The position numbers were made by a program, and so were the translations under genes. A DNA stretch of 64,000 bases, from the NCBI RefSeq assembly GCF_002632825.1, contig NZ_NJAJ01000021.1:1-64000 (forward strand). Reading direction: 5' to 3'. The notes beneath the pieces were generated by a model. It searched no databases. It was not told where the DNA came from and worked only from the letters and a program-made list of their open reading frames with translations. Numbering within the stretch: position 1 is the first letter of the stretch; each line of letters opens with the position of its first letter. Source of the stretch: Xenorhabdus stockiae (lineage in GTDB: Bacteria; Pseudomonadota; Gammaproteobacteria; Enterobacterales; Enterobacteriaceae). Of the stretch, positions 9,248 to 18,022 are shown piece after piece.

Positions 9248-10726
9248 ATGGCTCAGCACGAAGAAAACAGCACAGCACTTGCTTCTGGCGCAACCACTTC
9301 TCTGCTTGATGAAATTATGTCTCAAGCGAGAATGACTCCTGAAAATGACGGCTACTACATTGCAAAACAGGGTGTTGCCGCTTTTATCGGCAGTATTCTG
9401 GATACAGGTTCTAACGAAGAACCTATCAATAAGCTCCTCGTTGATAAAATGATTGTCGAGCTTGATAAAAAGCTGAGTGAGCAGATGGATGAAATCATGC
9501 ACGCTAAGCAATTTCAGGAGCTGGAATCTTCCTGGCGCTCACTGAAAATGCTGGTTGATCGCACTGATTTCCGTGAAAACATCAAAATCAACATCATCCA
9601 TGCGACTAAAGACGAATTGCTGGAAGACTTCGAGTTCTCTCCAGAAATTATTCAGTCCGGTTTCTATAAGCATGTTTACTCTACAGGTTACGGCCAGTTC
9701 GGTGGTGAGCCTGTTGCTGCTGTCATCGGTAACTACGCTTTCAACAACACTACGCCTGATATCAAACTGATGCAGTATGTCAGCTCAGTGGGAGCAATGG
9801 CTCACTCTCCATTCCTCTCCTCTGTTTCACCTGAATTCTTCGGTGTGAACCAGTTTACTGATCTGCCAGCTATCAAAGATCTGAAATCTGTCTTCGAAGG
9901 CCCTTCACACACCAAATGGCGTGCCCTGCGTGAATCTGAAGATTCCCGTTATCTGGGTCTGACTGCACCTCGTTTCCTGCTGCGTCTGCCATATTCCTCC
10001 GTTGAAAACCCAATCAAAAACTTCAACTATCAGGAAAATGTCAGCCGTGACCACGAGCACTATCTGTGGGGTAACACCGCTTATCTGCTGGCAAGCTGCC
10101 TGACAGACAGCTTCGCTAAATACCGCTGGTGTCCGAATATCATCGGTCCACAAAGTGGTGGTGCGGTGAATGATCTGCCGGTTCATCTGTATGAAGCGAT
10201 GGGTCAGGTACAGGCGAAGATCCCAACAGAAGTTCTGATCACTGACCGCCGTGAATTTGAACTGGCAGAAGAAGGCTTTATCACCCTGACCATGCGTAAG
10301 GGCAGCGATAACGCAGCATTCTTCTCTGCAAACTCAGTGCAGAAACCAAAAGTGTTCCCGAACACCCGTGAAGGCAACATTGCGGAAACTAACTACAAGC
10401 TGGGTACTCAGCTGCCATACATGTTCATCATCAACCGTCTGGCTCACTACATCAAAGTGTTGCAGCGCGAGCAGATCGGCTCTTGGAAAGAGCGTCAGGA
10501 TCTGGAGCGTGAACTGAACATGTGGCTGAAACAGTACATTGCTGATCAGGAAAACCCACCAACTGACGTTCGTAGCCGTCGCCCACTGCGTGCTGCTGAA
10601 ATCAAGGTTCTGGACGTTGAAGGCGATCCAGGCTGGTATCAGGTTGCGATGCAGGTTCGCCCACACTTCAAATACATGGGTGCGAGTTTCGAACTGTCGC
10701 TGGTCGGACGTTTGGATAAGGAATAA
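9248..10726 (+). CDS. tssC: T6SS contractile sheath large subunit TssC (VipB)
   Basis: Large sheath subunit, 492 residues, the usual family length. Recognisable blocks are ELESSWRSLKMLVDRTDF, the AVIGNYAF segment, LRLPY, and near the C-terminus NPPTDVRSRRPLRAA, which contacts neighbouring sheath protomers. It forms the sheath with TssB and is a substrate of the ClpV encoded downstream. The coding sequence is GC-richer and more codon-optimised than its surroundings, consistent with high expression. It ends 2 bp before tssE. Confidence 0.97.
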   Translation: MAQHEENSTALASGATTSLLDEIMSQARMTPENDGYYIAKQGVAAFIGSILDTGSNEEPINKLLVDKMIVELDKKLSEQMDEIMHAKQFQELESSWRSLKMLVDRTDFRENIKINIIHATKDELLEDFEFSPEIIQSGFYKHVYSTGYGQFGGEPVAAVIGNYAFNNTTPDIKLMQYVSSVGAMAHSPFLSSVSPEFFGVNQFTDLPAIKDLKSVFEGPSHTKWRALRESEDSRYLGLTAPRFLLRLPYSSVENPIKNFNYQENVSRDHEHYLWGNTAYLLASCLTDSFAKYRWCPNIIGPQSGGAVNDLPVHLYEAMGQVQAKIPTEVLITDRREFELAEEGFITLTMRKGSDNAAFFSANSVQKPKVFPNTREGNIAETNYKLGTQLPYMFIINRLAHYIKVLQREQIGSWKERQDLERELNMWLKQYIADQENPPTDVRSRRPLRAAEIKVLDVEGDPGWYQVAMQVRPHFKYMGASFELSLVGRLDKE

Positions 10727-10728
10727 TC

Positions 10729-11169
10729 ATGGCTGCGCTGTACAGTTGGAACAGAGGCAGCTCTGCCAGTCTGTTCGAGCGCATTCAAGGGAAGAGCTCC
10801 GGCTCTTCCCGTCAGTCAAGGATGCGTGCTCTGCTTGATTCTATAAAGAAACATTTGAATGAAGTGCTTAATTCGCGCCCTGGTGCCTGCCAGAGTGCCA
10901 TTGAACTGGGTGTCATTGACCTTAATGACGCAACCGCAACCTCAGTGGATTTCAAGCAAAGTATCGAATGGGCGATAGAAGAGTGCATCAGAAATTATGA
11001 GCCCAGAATATCAGCGGTGTCAGTCAGCGCCATCAATGATGAGTCAGATCCGTTGTTATTGAGCTTTCATATCAGTGCGGAAGTTTCCCTGGATGATATC
11101 AACGATGTTGTGGAATTCAGCATCCAGTTGGACAACAACCGGCGCTATTGCCTGGAGCGAACTCAATAA
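10729..11169 (+). CDS. tssE: T6SS baseplate protein TssE (gp25-like)
   Basis: TssE is the gp25/lysozyme-like wedge protein of the T6SS baseplate and helps nucleate sheath assembly. The 146-residue product has the family features: N-terminal LFERI, SRQSRMRALLDSIKKHLNEVLNSR with the start of the gp25 domain, GVIDLND and an internal EEAIRxYEPR-like segment (EECIRNYEPRI). Its ribosome site lies within the 3' end of tssC. It ends one base before the ATG of tssF, so translation is probably coupled. Confidence 0.93.
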   Translation: MAALYSWNRGSSASLFERIQGKSSGSSRQSRMRALLDSIKKHLNEVLNSRPGACQSAIELGVIDLNDATATSVDFKQSIEWAIEECIRNYEPRISAVSVSAINDESDPLLLSFHISAEVSLDDINDVVEFSIQLDNNRRYCLERTQ

Positions 11170-13005
11170 ATGTCATTTGAAAAATATTTCAGAGATGAGC
11201 TGAACTATTTGCGACAACTGGGGAAAGAAGCCGCAGTTGAGCGTCCTCATCTTGCCGCTTTTCTGTCTGAACAAGGCTCAGATCCCGACGTTGAGCGTTT
11301 GCTTGAAGGTTTTGCATTCCTGACAGGCAATCTGCGGGCAAAAATTGATGATCAGTTCCCTGAACTGACTCATGGCCTGCTTAATATGCTTTGGCCCAAT
11401 TATCTGCGTCCGACTCCCAGCATGACCATCATCGAATATACCCCTGATGAGAGTGTGGTGACAAAAGCGACACAGGTTAAACGTGGCACACAGATTATGA
11501 GTAATGCGCTGGCAGCTCATGATGATATTTACTCGAATGAAAAGCAGTCGAATGGCAAAAGGGATGATCACAGCCGCTGTACCTTCACCTTATGCCGTGA
11601 TGTCTGGCTTTTCCCACTTTCTATTCAGGATATTTCCGTAAATAACAGTAATGAGCAGGGGATCATTGGCCTGAACTTTGCCTCAAAAACGGAACTGAAT
11701 CTCCATGAACTGGAACTGGATAAATTACGGTTTTACCTCAGTGGTGATGACTATACCACTTCGCAACTCTATTTCTGGCTCTGTTACTACTTCAGAAAAG
11801 CGGAACTGGTGATCGGTGATAAGGTGATCCCTTTGCCGGATTTTGACTTTGTACCGGTTGGGTTTGAGCGGGAAGATGCACTGTTGCCTTATCCCAAAAA
11901 TGCCTACATGGGTTATCGCATTTTGCAGGAATATTTCTGTTTTGCGGAAAGCTTCCTGTTTTTTGACGTGAAAGGTTTGCCGGAACTGCCTGAAGATCTC
12001 AAGACCAAAGATTTCAAACTGAATTTACATTTTTCTCAGGCACTGCCACCCGAAGCTAAGATCCGCCATGACACTTTCCGTCTGCACTGTACACCGGCGA
12101 TTAACCTGTTCCCGATGGACAGCGAAGCGATTGAACTCAATGGTAGCCAGACAGAATACCCGCTGAAGGCCAGTTATAGCTTCCCGGATAACTACGATAT
12201 TTTCTCTATCGACGGCGTAGAAAGCTGGCTGACGGGAGAGAATGGTGAGCGCAGCCGGGCACGTGTCGGTGAGCGGGTTTATACCCCGTTCGAAAGTTTC
12301 AATCACCAGATTGATAACGAAGATGAACGCTCAATGCGTTACTACCGTCTGCGGGTGAAAGAGTCACCTTTCCGCAGAGGGCTGGAACATTTCATCTCAT
12401 TTGTCCGTGGCGATGAATCTGATCTGCTGCGGCTCAGACTGAAAGAGAATGTTTCCGTCAGCCTGACGTGTACCAACCGTGAACTGCCGCTGGAACTCCG
12501 TGTCGGCGACATTAATTACCCGTCTATCGGCAGCCCGTCATTTGCGACATTCCGCAATATCACACGCCCGTCCGTGCCGCTTTACCCGTTGTTGGACGGC
12601 GGACTGCACTGGTCGCTGTTGTCGAACATGTCGCTGAACTACATGTCATTGCTGGATAGAGATGCACTGAAACAGGTGCTGCGTACTTACGATTTCCCGA
12701 GTATTCACAACCGACAGTCTAAACGATCATCACAGAAACGGCTTGATGCTATTGAAAAAATCGAGACAGAGCCGACGGATCGTCTGTTCCGGGGCCAGCC
12801 GGTACGTGGTTTGCGCTCTACTTTGTATATCCGGCAGCAGGCATTCAGCTCAGAAGGTGAGCTTTATTTGTTCAGTACGATTTTGTCACGGTTTTTCTCA
12901 CTGTATGCCAGCGTCAACGCTTTTCATATGTTGAAGGTAATCAATCTAGATAATCAGGAATGTTATGAATGGCCGGTACAGATAGGTCAACACTCGTTGA
13001 TGTAA
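11170..13005 (+). CDS. tssF: T6SS baseplate protein TssF (ImpG/VasA)
   Basis: Baseplate wedge component of 611 residues that forms the TssF2G unit. It opens with the typical YFRDELNYLRQLGKEAA and DPDVERLLEGFAFLTG and continues with FPELTHGLLNMLWPNYLRP. Near the C-terminus LFSTILSRFFSLYASVN is also characteristic. Length is normal for the family. Its 3' end overlaps the start of tssG by 37 bp, a strong sign of coupled expression of two proteins that assemble together. Confidence 0.96.
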   Translation: MSFEKYFRDELNYLRQLGKEAAVERPHLAAFLSEQGSDPDVERLLEGFAFLTGNLRAKIDDQFPELTHGLLNMLWPNYLRPTPSMTIIEYTPDESVVTKATQVKRGTQIMSNALAAHDDIYSNEKQSNGKRDDHSRCTFTLCRDVWLFPLSIQDISVNNSNEQGIIGLNFASKTELNLHELELDKLRFYLSGDDYTTSQLYFWLCYYFRKAELVIGDKVIPLPDFDFVPVGFEREDALLPYPKNAYMGYRILQEYFCFAESFLFFDVKGLPELPEDLKTKDFKLNLHFSQALPPEAKIRHDTFRLHCTPAINLFPMDSEAIELNGSQTEYPLKASYSFPDNYDIFSIDGVESWLTGENGERSRARVGERVYTPFESFNHQIDNEDERSMRYYRLRVKESPFRRGLEHFISFVRGDESDLLRLRLKENVSVSLTCTNRELPLELRVGDINYPSIGSPSFATFRNITRPSVPLYPLLDGGLHWSLLSNMSLNYMSLLDRDALKQVLRTYDFPSIHNRQSKRSSQKRLDAIEKIETEPTDRLFRGQPVRGLRSTLYIRQQAFSSEGELYLFSTILSRFFSLYASVNAFHMLKVINLDNQECYEWPVQIGQHSLM

Positions 13006-14021
13006 TCACAGCGCAGAGTCCTGCCAACGCGCTGGAATTGGACATCTCACGCTACAACTTTTACCAGTTGGTTGAGCTGCTCAATCAGCTGGCGGTAGCG
13101 TGGGAAAAAACCGGAGAGACGGATCGGCCTGAACGTGAGTCTGTCCGCTTCAAATCCAGCGCCAGTCTGGCATTTCCTACCCGTGATGTGGTTTCACTGA
13201 CGCAATCCAAACAGGGGTATTTTGAGCTGGAAGTCTCTTTTATGGGGCTACATGGCAGCCAGTCCCCGATGCCGGGTTATTACCTGGATTCACTGGCATG
13301 GGAAGACGCACAGGGTGAAAACCGGCTGACGGATTTTCTCAACCTGTTTAACCATCGCTTAATCACTCTTCTGCACCAGATTTGGCGGAAGTACCGCTAT
13401 TACATCTGCTTTAAGAAAGGCGGGGAAGACGGTTTTTCCCAGCGCATGTTCTCGCTGGTGGGGTTAGGCAGTGACGTTAACCGTCGGATGCTGAATATCA
13501 ATCACAGCAAAATGCTGGCCTATGCCGGGTTACTGGCAAGTCCCGGCCGTTCACCGGAAGTGATATGCAGTCTGGTTTCCCACTGTTTTGACTTACAGGA
13601 TGTCACTCTGCACGGCTGGCAGTTCAGAAAAGTCACGATCCCGGTTGATCAACAAAATCGTCTGGGTGGCACCAATAAAGGGCAAACGATTGGTGATACC
13701 GAGCTGTCAGTATTAGGACAAAACTTCACCATCGGTTCATGGATCGGGGACTACAGCGGGAAGTTCCTGCTCAGTATCAACAATCTGCCCCGTGATCGGT
13801 TCTTGTCATTCCTGCCGGACGGAAAAAACTACCTCCCATTAGTGATGTTTATTTCCTTCGTCATGCGTAGTCAGTTTGCGTGGGAGCTGCGTCTTGGGCT
13901 GGCGGAAAATCAGGTTGGCGGCATGATTCTGGGTGCAAAACAGCATAACCATCTGGGATGGACCAGTTTTCTCGGTGAGCCGGAAAAGAAACCCTCTGTC
14001 ACAATTTCAGTTATGGAATAA
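12969..14021 (+). CDS. tssG: T6SS baseplate protein TssG (ImpH/VasB)
   Basis: Partner of TssF in the baseplate wedge, 350 residues. It contains the family segments FYQLVELLNQL near the N-terminus, VRFKSSASLAFPTRDV, GLHGSQSPMPGYY and RMLNINHSKMLAYAGLL, and ends in WTSFLG. The ATG at 12969 overlaps tssF by 37 bp and gives a protein of family length, so I accept it. Five bases separate it from tagH. Confidence 0.95.
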   Translation: MAGTDRSTLVDVITAQSPANALELDISRYNFYQLVELLNQLAVAWEKTGETDRPERESVRFKSSASLAFPTRDVVSLTQSKQGYFELEVSFMGLHGSQSPMPGYYLDSLAWEDAQGENRLTDFLNLFNHRLITLLHQIWRKYRYYICFKKGGEDGFSQRMFSLVGLGSDVNRRMLNINHSKMLAYAGLLASPGRSPEVICSLVSHCFDLQDVTLHGWQFRKVTIPVDQQNRLGGTNKGQTIGDTELSVLGQNFTIGSWIGDYSGKFLLSINNLPRDRFLSFLPDGKNYLPLVMFISFVMRSQFAWELRLGLAENQVGGMILGAKQHNHLGWTSFLGEPEKKPSVTISVME

Positions 14022-14026
14022 CGACT

Positions 14027-15322
14027 ATGGAAAAACATCAACCAACCCTTTCATTGCGGGTTATCAACAGTGAGCAACTGGAGAGTGGCCGAGCCGCCAG
14101 CTGCCAGTTTTCGCCACAGGGCGGTACGGTCGGCAGTAGTGAAAGTCACCTGTGGTCTGTTCAGGACAGTCAGGGCAATATCCACCCGTCACAATTCTCT
14201 ATTCAGTGGCGTGATGGTGCATTCTGCCTGCAAGTGCTGTCTGATGCTGTGCAGATCAATAATGCCACATTAACACCACAGTCCAGCCTGATCCGTTTAC
14301 AGCAGGGAGATCAGATTAAAGTCGGCAAGTTGTCGATCAAGATCCACATCAGCTTCTCTGAGTCAGATCGGGTCGATCCTTCAACAGTATCACCTGAATC
14401 ACTGGTTTCCAGTTACAGCAATCCACTGGATGCCATGATGGAAGGTGTTTCACTGCAAAAGTCTGCATTTGCCAAAGATGACAGCGTTGCTCCGACGGTG
14501 ATGCACCGTTTCAGCGATGACCCTCTCAGAGTACTGGACAGTGAAAGTCTGACCACATTGAAACAGCAGGTTGACGCTGATGATACCGAGCAGCTTCTGC
14601 CCCCGGATCATTATCAATCCCCTCCATTTGCTAACCCTATTTCTGATAACCGAGGCAGTGTTATGGATCAGGAGTTCCTTGATTTACCGGATATCGTTTC
14701 CGAGCAGCACTATGAAGATATGGATGTTGACCATGTCGCAATTACGCCTTTGATGCGCGGGCTGGATACGCAGTTGCCTCTGCATGACACGCAGCAGGCC
14801 AATGATTTCTTGCAGGAAATGGGTAAAACCATGAAAGCGGCAATCGAAGGGTTACTGGCTCTCCAGCGTGAACAGCACGGGCTGCGTGATAAGCAACTTC
14901 GTCCGATCGAAGACAACCCACTGCGCCTGAATATGGATTACGACACTACGATGCAGGTGATGTTCTCCGAGCAGAAAAGTCCGGTTCACCTGTCAGCTCC
15001 CGCAGCTGTCGCAGAAAGCCTGCATAACCTGCAACTGCATTATCAGGCCAACCGAGAAGCTATTTCTGCGGCGCTGGATACCATGCTGGAAGCCTTTTCT
15101 CCTGAGCAGTTGCTCCGCCGGTTTTCACACTATCGCCGCAGCAGTGACGTCAGGAACAAAGATGCTTCATGGGCGTGGGAAATGTATACCAACTACTACC
15201 GTGAATTAGCTTCCAGCCGCCAGCAGGGGTTTGAAAAGCTTTTCCGTGAGGTGTACGAGCAGGCTTATGACCGCGCATTGCGTCAGGGCTTAGAGGACGC
15301 CAGTGATGAAACGTTCCGGTAG
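14027..15322 (+). CDS. tagH: T6SS FHA-domain protein (TagH/ImpI)
   Basis: Forkhead-associated protein of the T6SS operon, 431 residues. The N-terminal about 110 residues read as an FHA beta-sandwich (GGTVGSSESHLWSVQD, later LRLQQGDQIKVGKLSIKI), followed by an acidic linker of about 150 residues and a helical C-terminal domain (about 260-431) shared with ImpI/VasC proteins. FHA domains bind phosphothreonine, and in Pseudomonas Fha1 is switched by PpkA. No PpkA/PppA kinase or phosphatase gene is present in this window, so post-translational control here may differ. It overlaps tssJ. Confidence 0.88.
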   Translation: MEKHQPTLSLRVINSEQLESGRAASCQFSPQGGTVGSSESHLWSVQDSQGNIHPSQFSIQWRDGAFCLQVLSDAVQINNATLTPQSSLIRLQQGDQIKVGKLSIKIHISFSESDRVDPSTVSPESLVSSYSNPLDAMMEGVSLQKSAFAKDDSVAPTVMHRFSDDPLRVLDSESLTTLKQQVDADDTEQLLPPDHYQSPPFANPISDNRGSVMDQEFLDLPDIVSEQHYEDMDVDHVAITPLMRGLDTQLPLHDTQQANDFLQEMGKTMKAAIEGLLALQREQHGLRDKQLRPIEDNPLRLNMDYDTTMQVMFSEQKSPVHLSAPAAVAESLHNLQLHYQANREAISAALDTMLEAFSPEQLLRRFSHYRRSSDVRNKDASWAWEMYTNYYRELASSRQQGFEKLFREVYEQAYDRALRQGLEDASDETFR

Positions 15323-15863
15323 TCAGCGCATATGGTCGGTAGGGATTTTATTACTGTCAGCGATGTTACTGAACGGCTGTAGCAGTGCATGGAACGCAAC
15401 CAAAAAAGTCGGTCAGGTCATCTGGGACCCTTCCACGCCGGTAGGAAGGCCGAGTGATCAGGCTTCTGTTGCCAATATCACGTTACTGGCTGAACCCAAC
15501 ATTAACCCCAATGAAAGTGGTGAACCGGCACCGGTTGAGATGAATCTGGTTTATCTCAGTGAGGATTCACGTTTTCTGGCTGCCGATTATGACCAGCTTG
15601 AAAGTGACAAACTCGAAAAGGCGTTGGGGAAAAACTACATCGATCATCAGGATTACACCCTGCTGCCGGGGCAATACAAGCCGCTGGAAGTGATCACATT
15701 GGAAAAGAAAAACCGTTATATCGGTGTCATCGTCCACTATGCAGATGTCAATCAGTCTGAATGGAAAAAGATCATCCGGGTAAAAGACATGGGACGCCAT
15801 TACAACATCTTGGTGCATGTCAGAAATAACGACGTCGAACTTAGAAAAGAGGAGGAGGAGTAA
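15306..15863 (+). CDS. tssJ: T6SS outer-membrane lipoprotein TssJ (VasD)
   Basis: Outer-membrane lipoprotein of the TssJLM membrane complex, about 185 residues. A basic N-terminus and hydrophobic stretch are followed by a lipobox ending LLNGC (Cys about residue 25), and then a transthyretin-like beta domain with the family YLLPGQYKPLE-like segment (TLLPGQYKPLEVI). The frame has a GTG at 15303 and an ATG at 15306; I use the ATG. It overlaps the 3' end of tagH and is followed 3 bp later by tssK. The strong GGAGGAGGAG for tssK lies in its last codons. Confidence 0.94.
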   Translation: MKRSGSQRIWSVGILLLSAMLLNGCSSAWNATKKVGQVIWDPSTPVGRPSDQASVANITLLAEPNINPNESGEPAPVEMNLVYLSEDSRFLAADYDQLESDKLEKALGKNYIDHQDYTLLPGQYKPLEVITLEKKNRYIGVIVHYADVNQSEWKKIIRVKDMGRHYNILVHVRNNDVELRKEEEE

Positions 15864-15865
15864 TC

Positions 15866-17218
15866 ATGCCAGGAAAGAATCGGGTGATTTGGCACGAAGG
15901 ATTATTCATCAAGCCACAGCATTTCCAACAACAACAAAAACATAATGATTATCTGGCCCACAGCCTCGTCTCTGTACTGACAGCATACGGTCATGGTTTC
16001 AGCTCCATGAGTATCAATGATGATTTGCTCAAGCTGGGGCGCATCGGTATTACCGAAGCCAGCGGTATTATGCCGGACGGCACCATATTCGCCGCACCCA
16101 GTCAGGATCTGCTGCCAAAGCCGCTGGATATCGAAAACATCAATGACCTGAAAAGTAAAGATATCTATCTGGCATTACCCATGTCGAGCGACACCATTCG
16201 TGAAGTGGCTGATCGGGATGCTGAAATCCAGAGCGCAGTGCGTTATCGCGAACTGCCGAGTGATATCCGTGACTTGCATACCAAAGGTGGTGACTCTTCC
16301 ATCCTGAATCTTGCTCAGCTGACACCAGTATTGATGCAGGGTTCTGAGGATATGAGTGCTTACACGGCGATCCCGCTGTGCCGCATTAAAGAAAAGCAGA
16401 AAGATGGCACTATCGTGCTGGATAACGAGTTTATCCCGACCTGTCTGTCCATTTTCGTTGCTGACAAACTCAAACGCTTCATGGTGGAAATCGATGGTTT
16501 GCTGACAGAGCGTTCAAGAACGCTAGCGAAGCGTATCGGTTCGCCGGGCCAGCAGGGGATTGCAGATGTGGCTGAGTTTATGATGCTCCAACTGTTGAAC
16601 CGCGTTCAGCCGCTGTACAACCATTATGCTAAGCAGAGCGTTCTGCATCCGCTGCATTTGTACACCCAGCTGATCCAGACCTGCGGCGAGCTGAGAACCT
16701 TTACCGATGCCAGCCGTCTGCCGGGCAATATTCTGGCCTATGACCACAATAACCTGACCGATACCTTTCAGGATGCCATGCACGCCATCCGTGATGCACT
16801 GAACGTTGTTCTGACACCGCGCGCAACGTCGATTGCCCTGAAACAGAACGAAGGTGGAATTCGCGTTGCCACGCTGCACGATAACGACCTGCTGCGCAAA
16901 GCTGAATTTGTTCTGGCTATCAGCGCTAGCACTCCGCAGGAACAGCTGCGTCGTCAGTTCGTCCAGCAGACCAAAGTCACCTCAATGGAACGCATCCGCG
17001 ATCTGGTCAGCGTCCAGTTGCCGGGTGTACCACTGATTGCGCTGTCTGCCGCTCCTCGCCAGTTGCCATATCACTCTGGGTATACCTATTTCCGTCTGGA
17101 TCAGAAGAGCCCGGCATGGAAAGAGATCCAACAGGGTAATTCCATTGCATTCCACGTCTCAGGGGATTTCCCTGACCTAGATATGCAGCTCTGGGCTATC
17201 AGGGGCGGTAAGGACTAG
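15866..17218 (+). CDS. tssK: T6SS baseplate-to-membrane connector TssK (VasE)
   Basis: Trimeric adaptor joining the baseplate to the TssLM membrane complex, 450 residues, normal length. The start MPGKNRVIWHEGLFIKPQHFQQQ is diagnostic of the family (WxEGxFLxPQHFQ). Its ATG is preceded by a GGAGGAGGAG purine run, the strongest ribosome site in the cluster. It ends 15 bp before tssL. Confidence 0.96.
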   Translation: MPGKNRVIWHEGLFIKPQHFQQQQKHNDYLAHSLVSVLTAYGHGFSSMSINDDLLKLGRIGITEASGIMPDGTIFAAPSQDLLPKPLDIENINDLKSKDIYLALPMSSDTIREVADRDAEIQSAVRYRELPSDIRDLHTKGGDSSILNLAQLTPVLMQGSEDMSAYTAIPLCRIKEKQKDGTIVLDNEFIPTCLSIFVADKLKRFMVEIDGLLTERSRTLAKRIGSPGQQGIADVAEFMMLQLLNRVQPLYNHYAKQSVLHPLHLYTQLIQTCGELRTFTDASRLPGNILAYDHNNLTDTFQDAMHAIRDALNVVLTPRATSIALKQNEGGIRVATLHDNDLLRKAEFVLAISASTPQEQLRRQFVQQTKVTSMERIRDLVSVQLPGVPLIALSAAPRQLPYHSGYTYFRLDQKSPAWKEIQQGNSIAFHVSGDFPDLDMQLWAIRGGKD

Positions 17219-17233
17219 TTATGAGGATTAGGC

Positions 17234-18013
17234 ATGAGTGATATCAATGTTGACAGTCCGTCACTGGAAAAATTTGAAAAACAGGCTGAAACACTGAAAA
17301 CGTTTCAGCGCCAGTACCAGCTCCCGTTGCGTGGTGAAAGCCTCAATCCGATGATCGATGCAGCCACCCCTTTACTGGGGATGGTCCTGCGTTTGCAGGA
17401 CATGAGTGATCAGGCGCTGCCAGATAAACTTTACCAACAGGTTGTTACTGACATTCGTGCTATTGAGCAGCTTCTGCAAACCAAGGGCTATGAACCCGGT
17501 GCGATTGTTTCATTCCGTTACGTACTGTGCACCTTCATTGATGAAACCGCATTGGGGCATGGCTGGAACAGCCAGAATGGCTGGTTGAAGCAATCACTGT
17601 TGGTGCACTTCCACAATGAAACGTGGGGGGGAGAAAAAGTCTTTGTATTGCTTGAACGCCTGATGGGAGAGGCTCAGCGCTACCAGCATCTGCTGGAGTT
17701 TATTTACCTCTGCCTCTGTCTTGGCTATCGCGGGCGTTACAAAGTCAGCACCCAGAAAAGTGATGATTTTGATCGCCTGTTCCGCCGCTTGCAGCAACAG
17801 CTTCACTCATTGCGTGGAGATGCTCCGCCGACCACGTTGTATGTCAACGTCAACGAGCGCGATGCACGTTATCGCCTGATCCGGCGTTGGAAGATCAAAC
17901 ATCTGTTTGCGATAGGCATAGGTCTGCTGATTGCTATTTATAGTTTTTATGCCATACGCCTCGGTGATCAGACCCAGTACATATTAGAGCAGCTAAATAA
18001 ATTATTAAGATAG
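17234..18013 (+). CDS. tssL: T6SS inner-membrane protein TssL (DotU family, short form)
   Basis: DotU-like component of the TssJLM complex, 259 residues. A cytoplasmic helical hook domain contains FRYVLCTFIDETAL and LLEFIYLCLCLGYRGRY, and a single transmembrane segment lies near the C-terminus (about residues 219-242). It ends about 17 residues after the membrane span with no OmpA-type peptidoglycan-binding domain, so peptidoglycan anchoring would have to come from another protein, as in enteroaggregative E. coli, where TagL does this. Confidence 0.95.
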   Translation: MSDINVDSPSLEKFEKQAETLKTFQRQYQLPLRGESLNPMIDAATPLLGMVLRLQDMSDQALPDKLYQQVVTDIRAIEQLLQTKGYEPGAIVSFRYVLCTFIDETALGHGWNSQNGWLKQSLLVHFHNETWGGEKVFVLLERLMGEAQRYQHLLEFIYLCLCLGYRGRYKVSTQKSDDFDRLFRRLQQQLHSLRGDAPPTTLYVNVNERDARYRLIRRWKIKHLFAIGIGLLIAIYSFYAIRLGDQTQYILEQLNKLLR

Positions 18014-18022
18014 GAAGTCGCC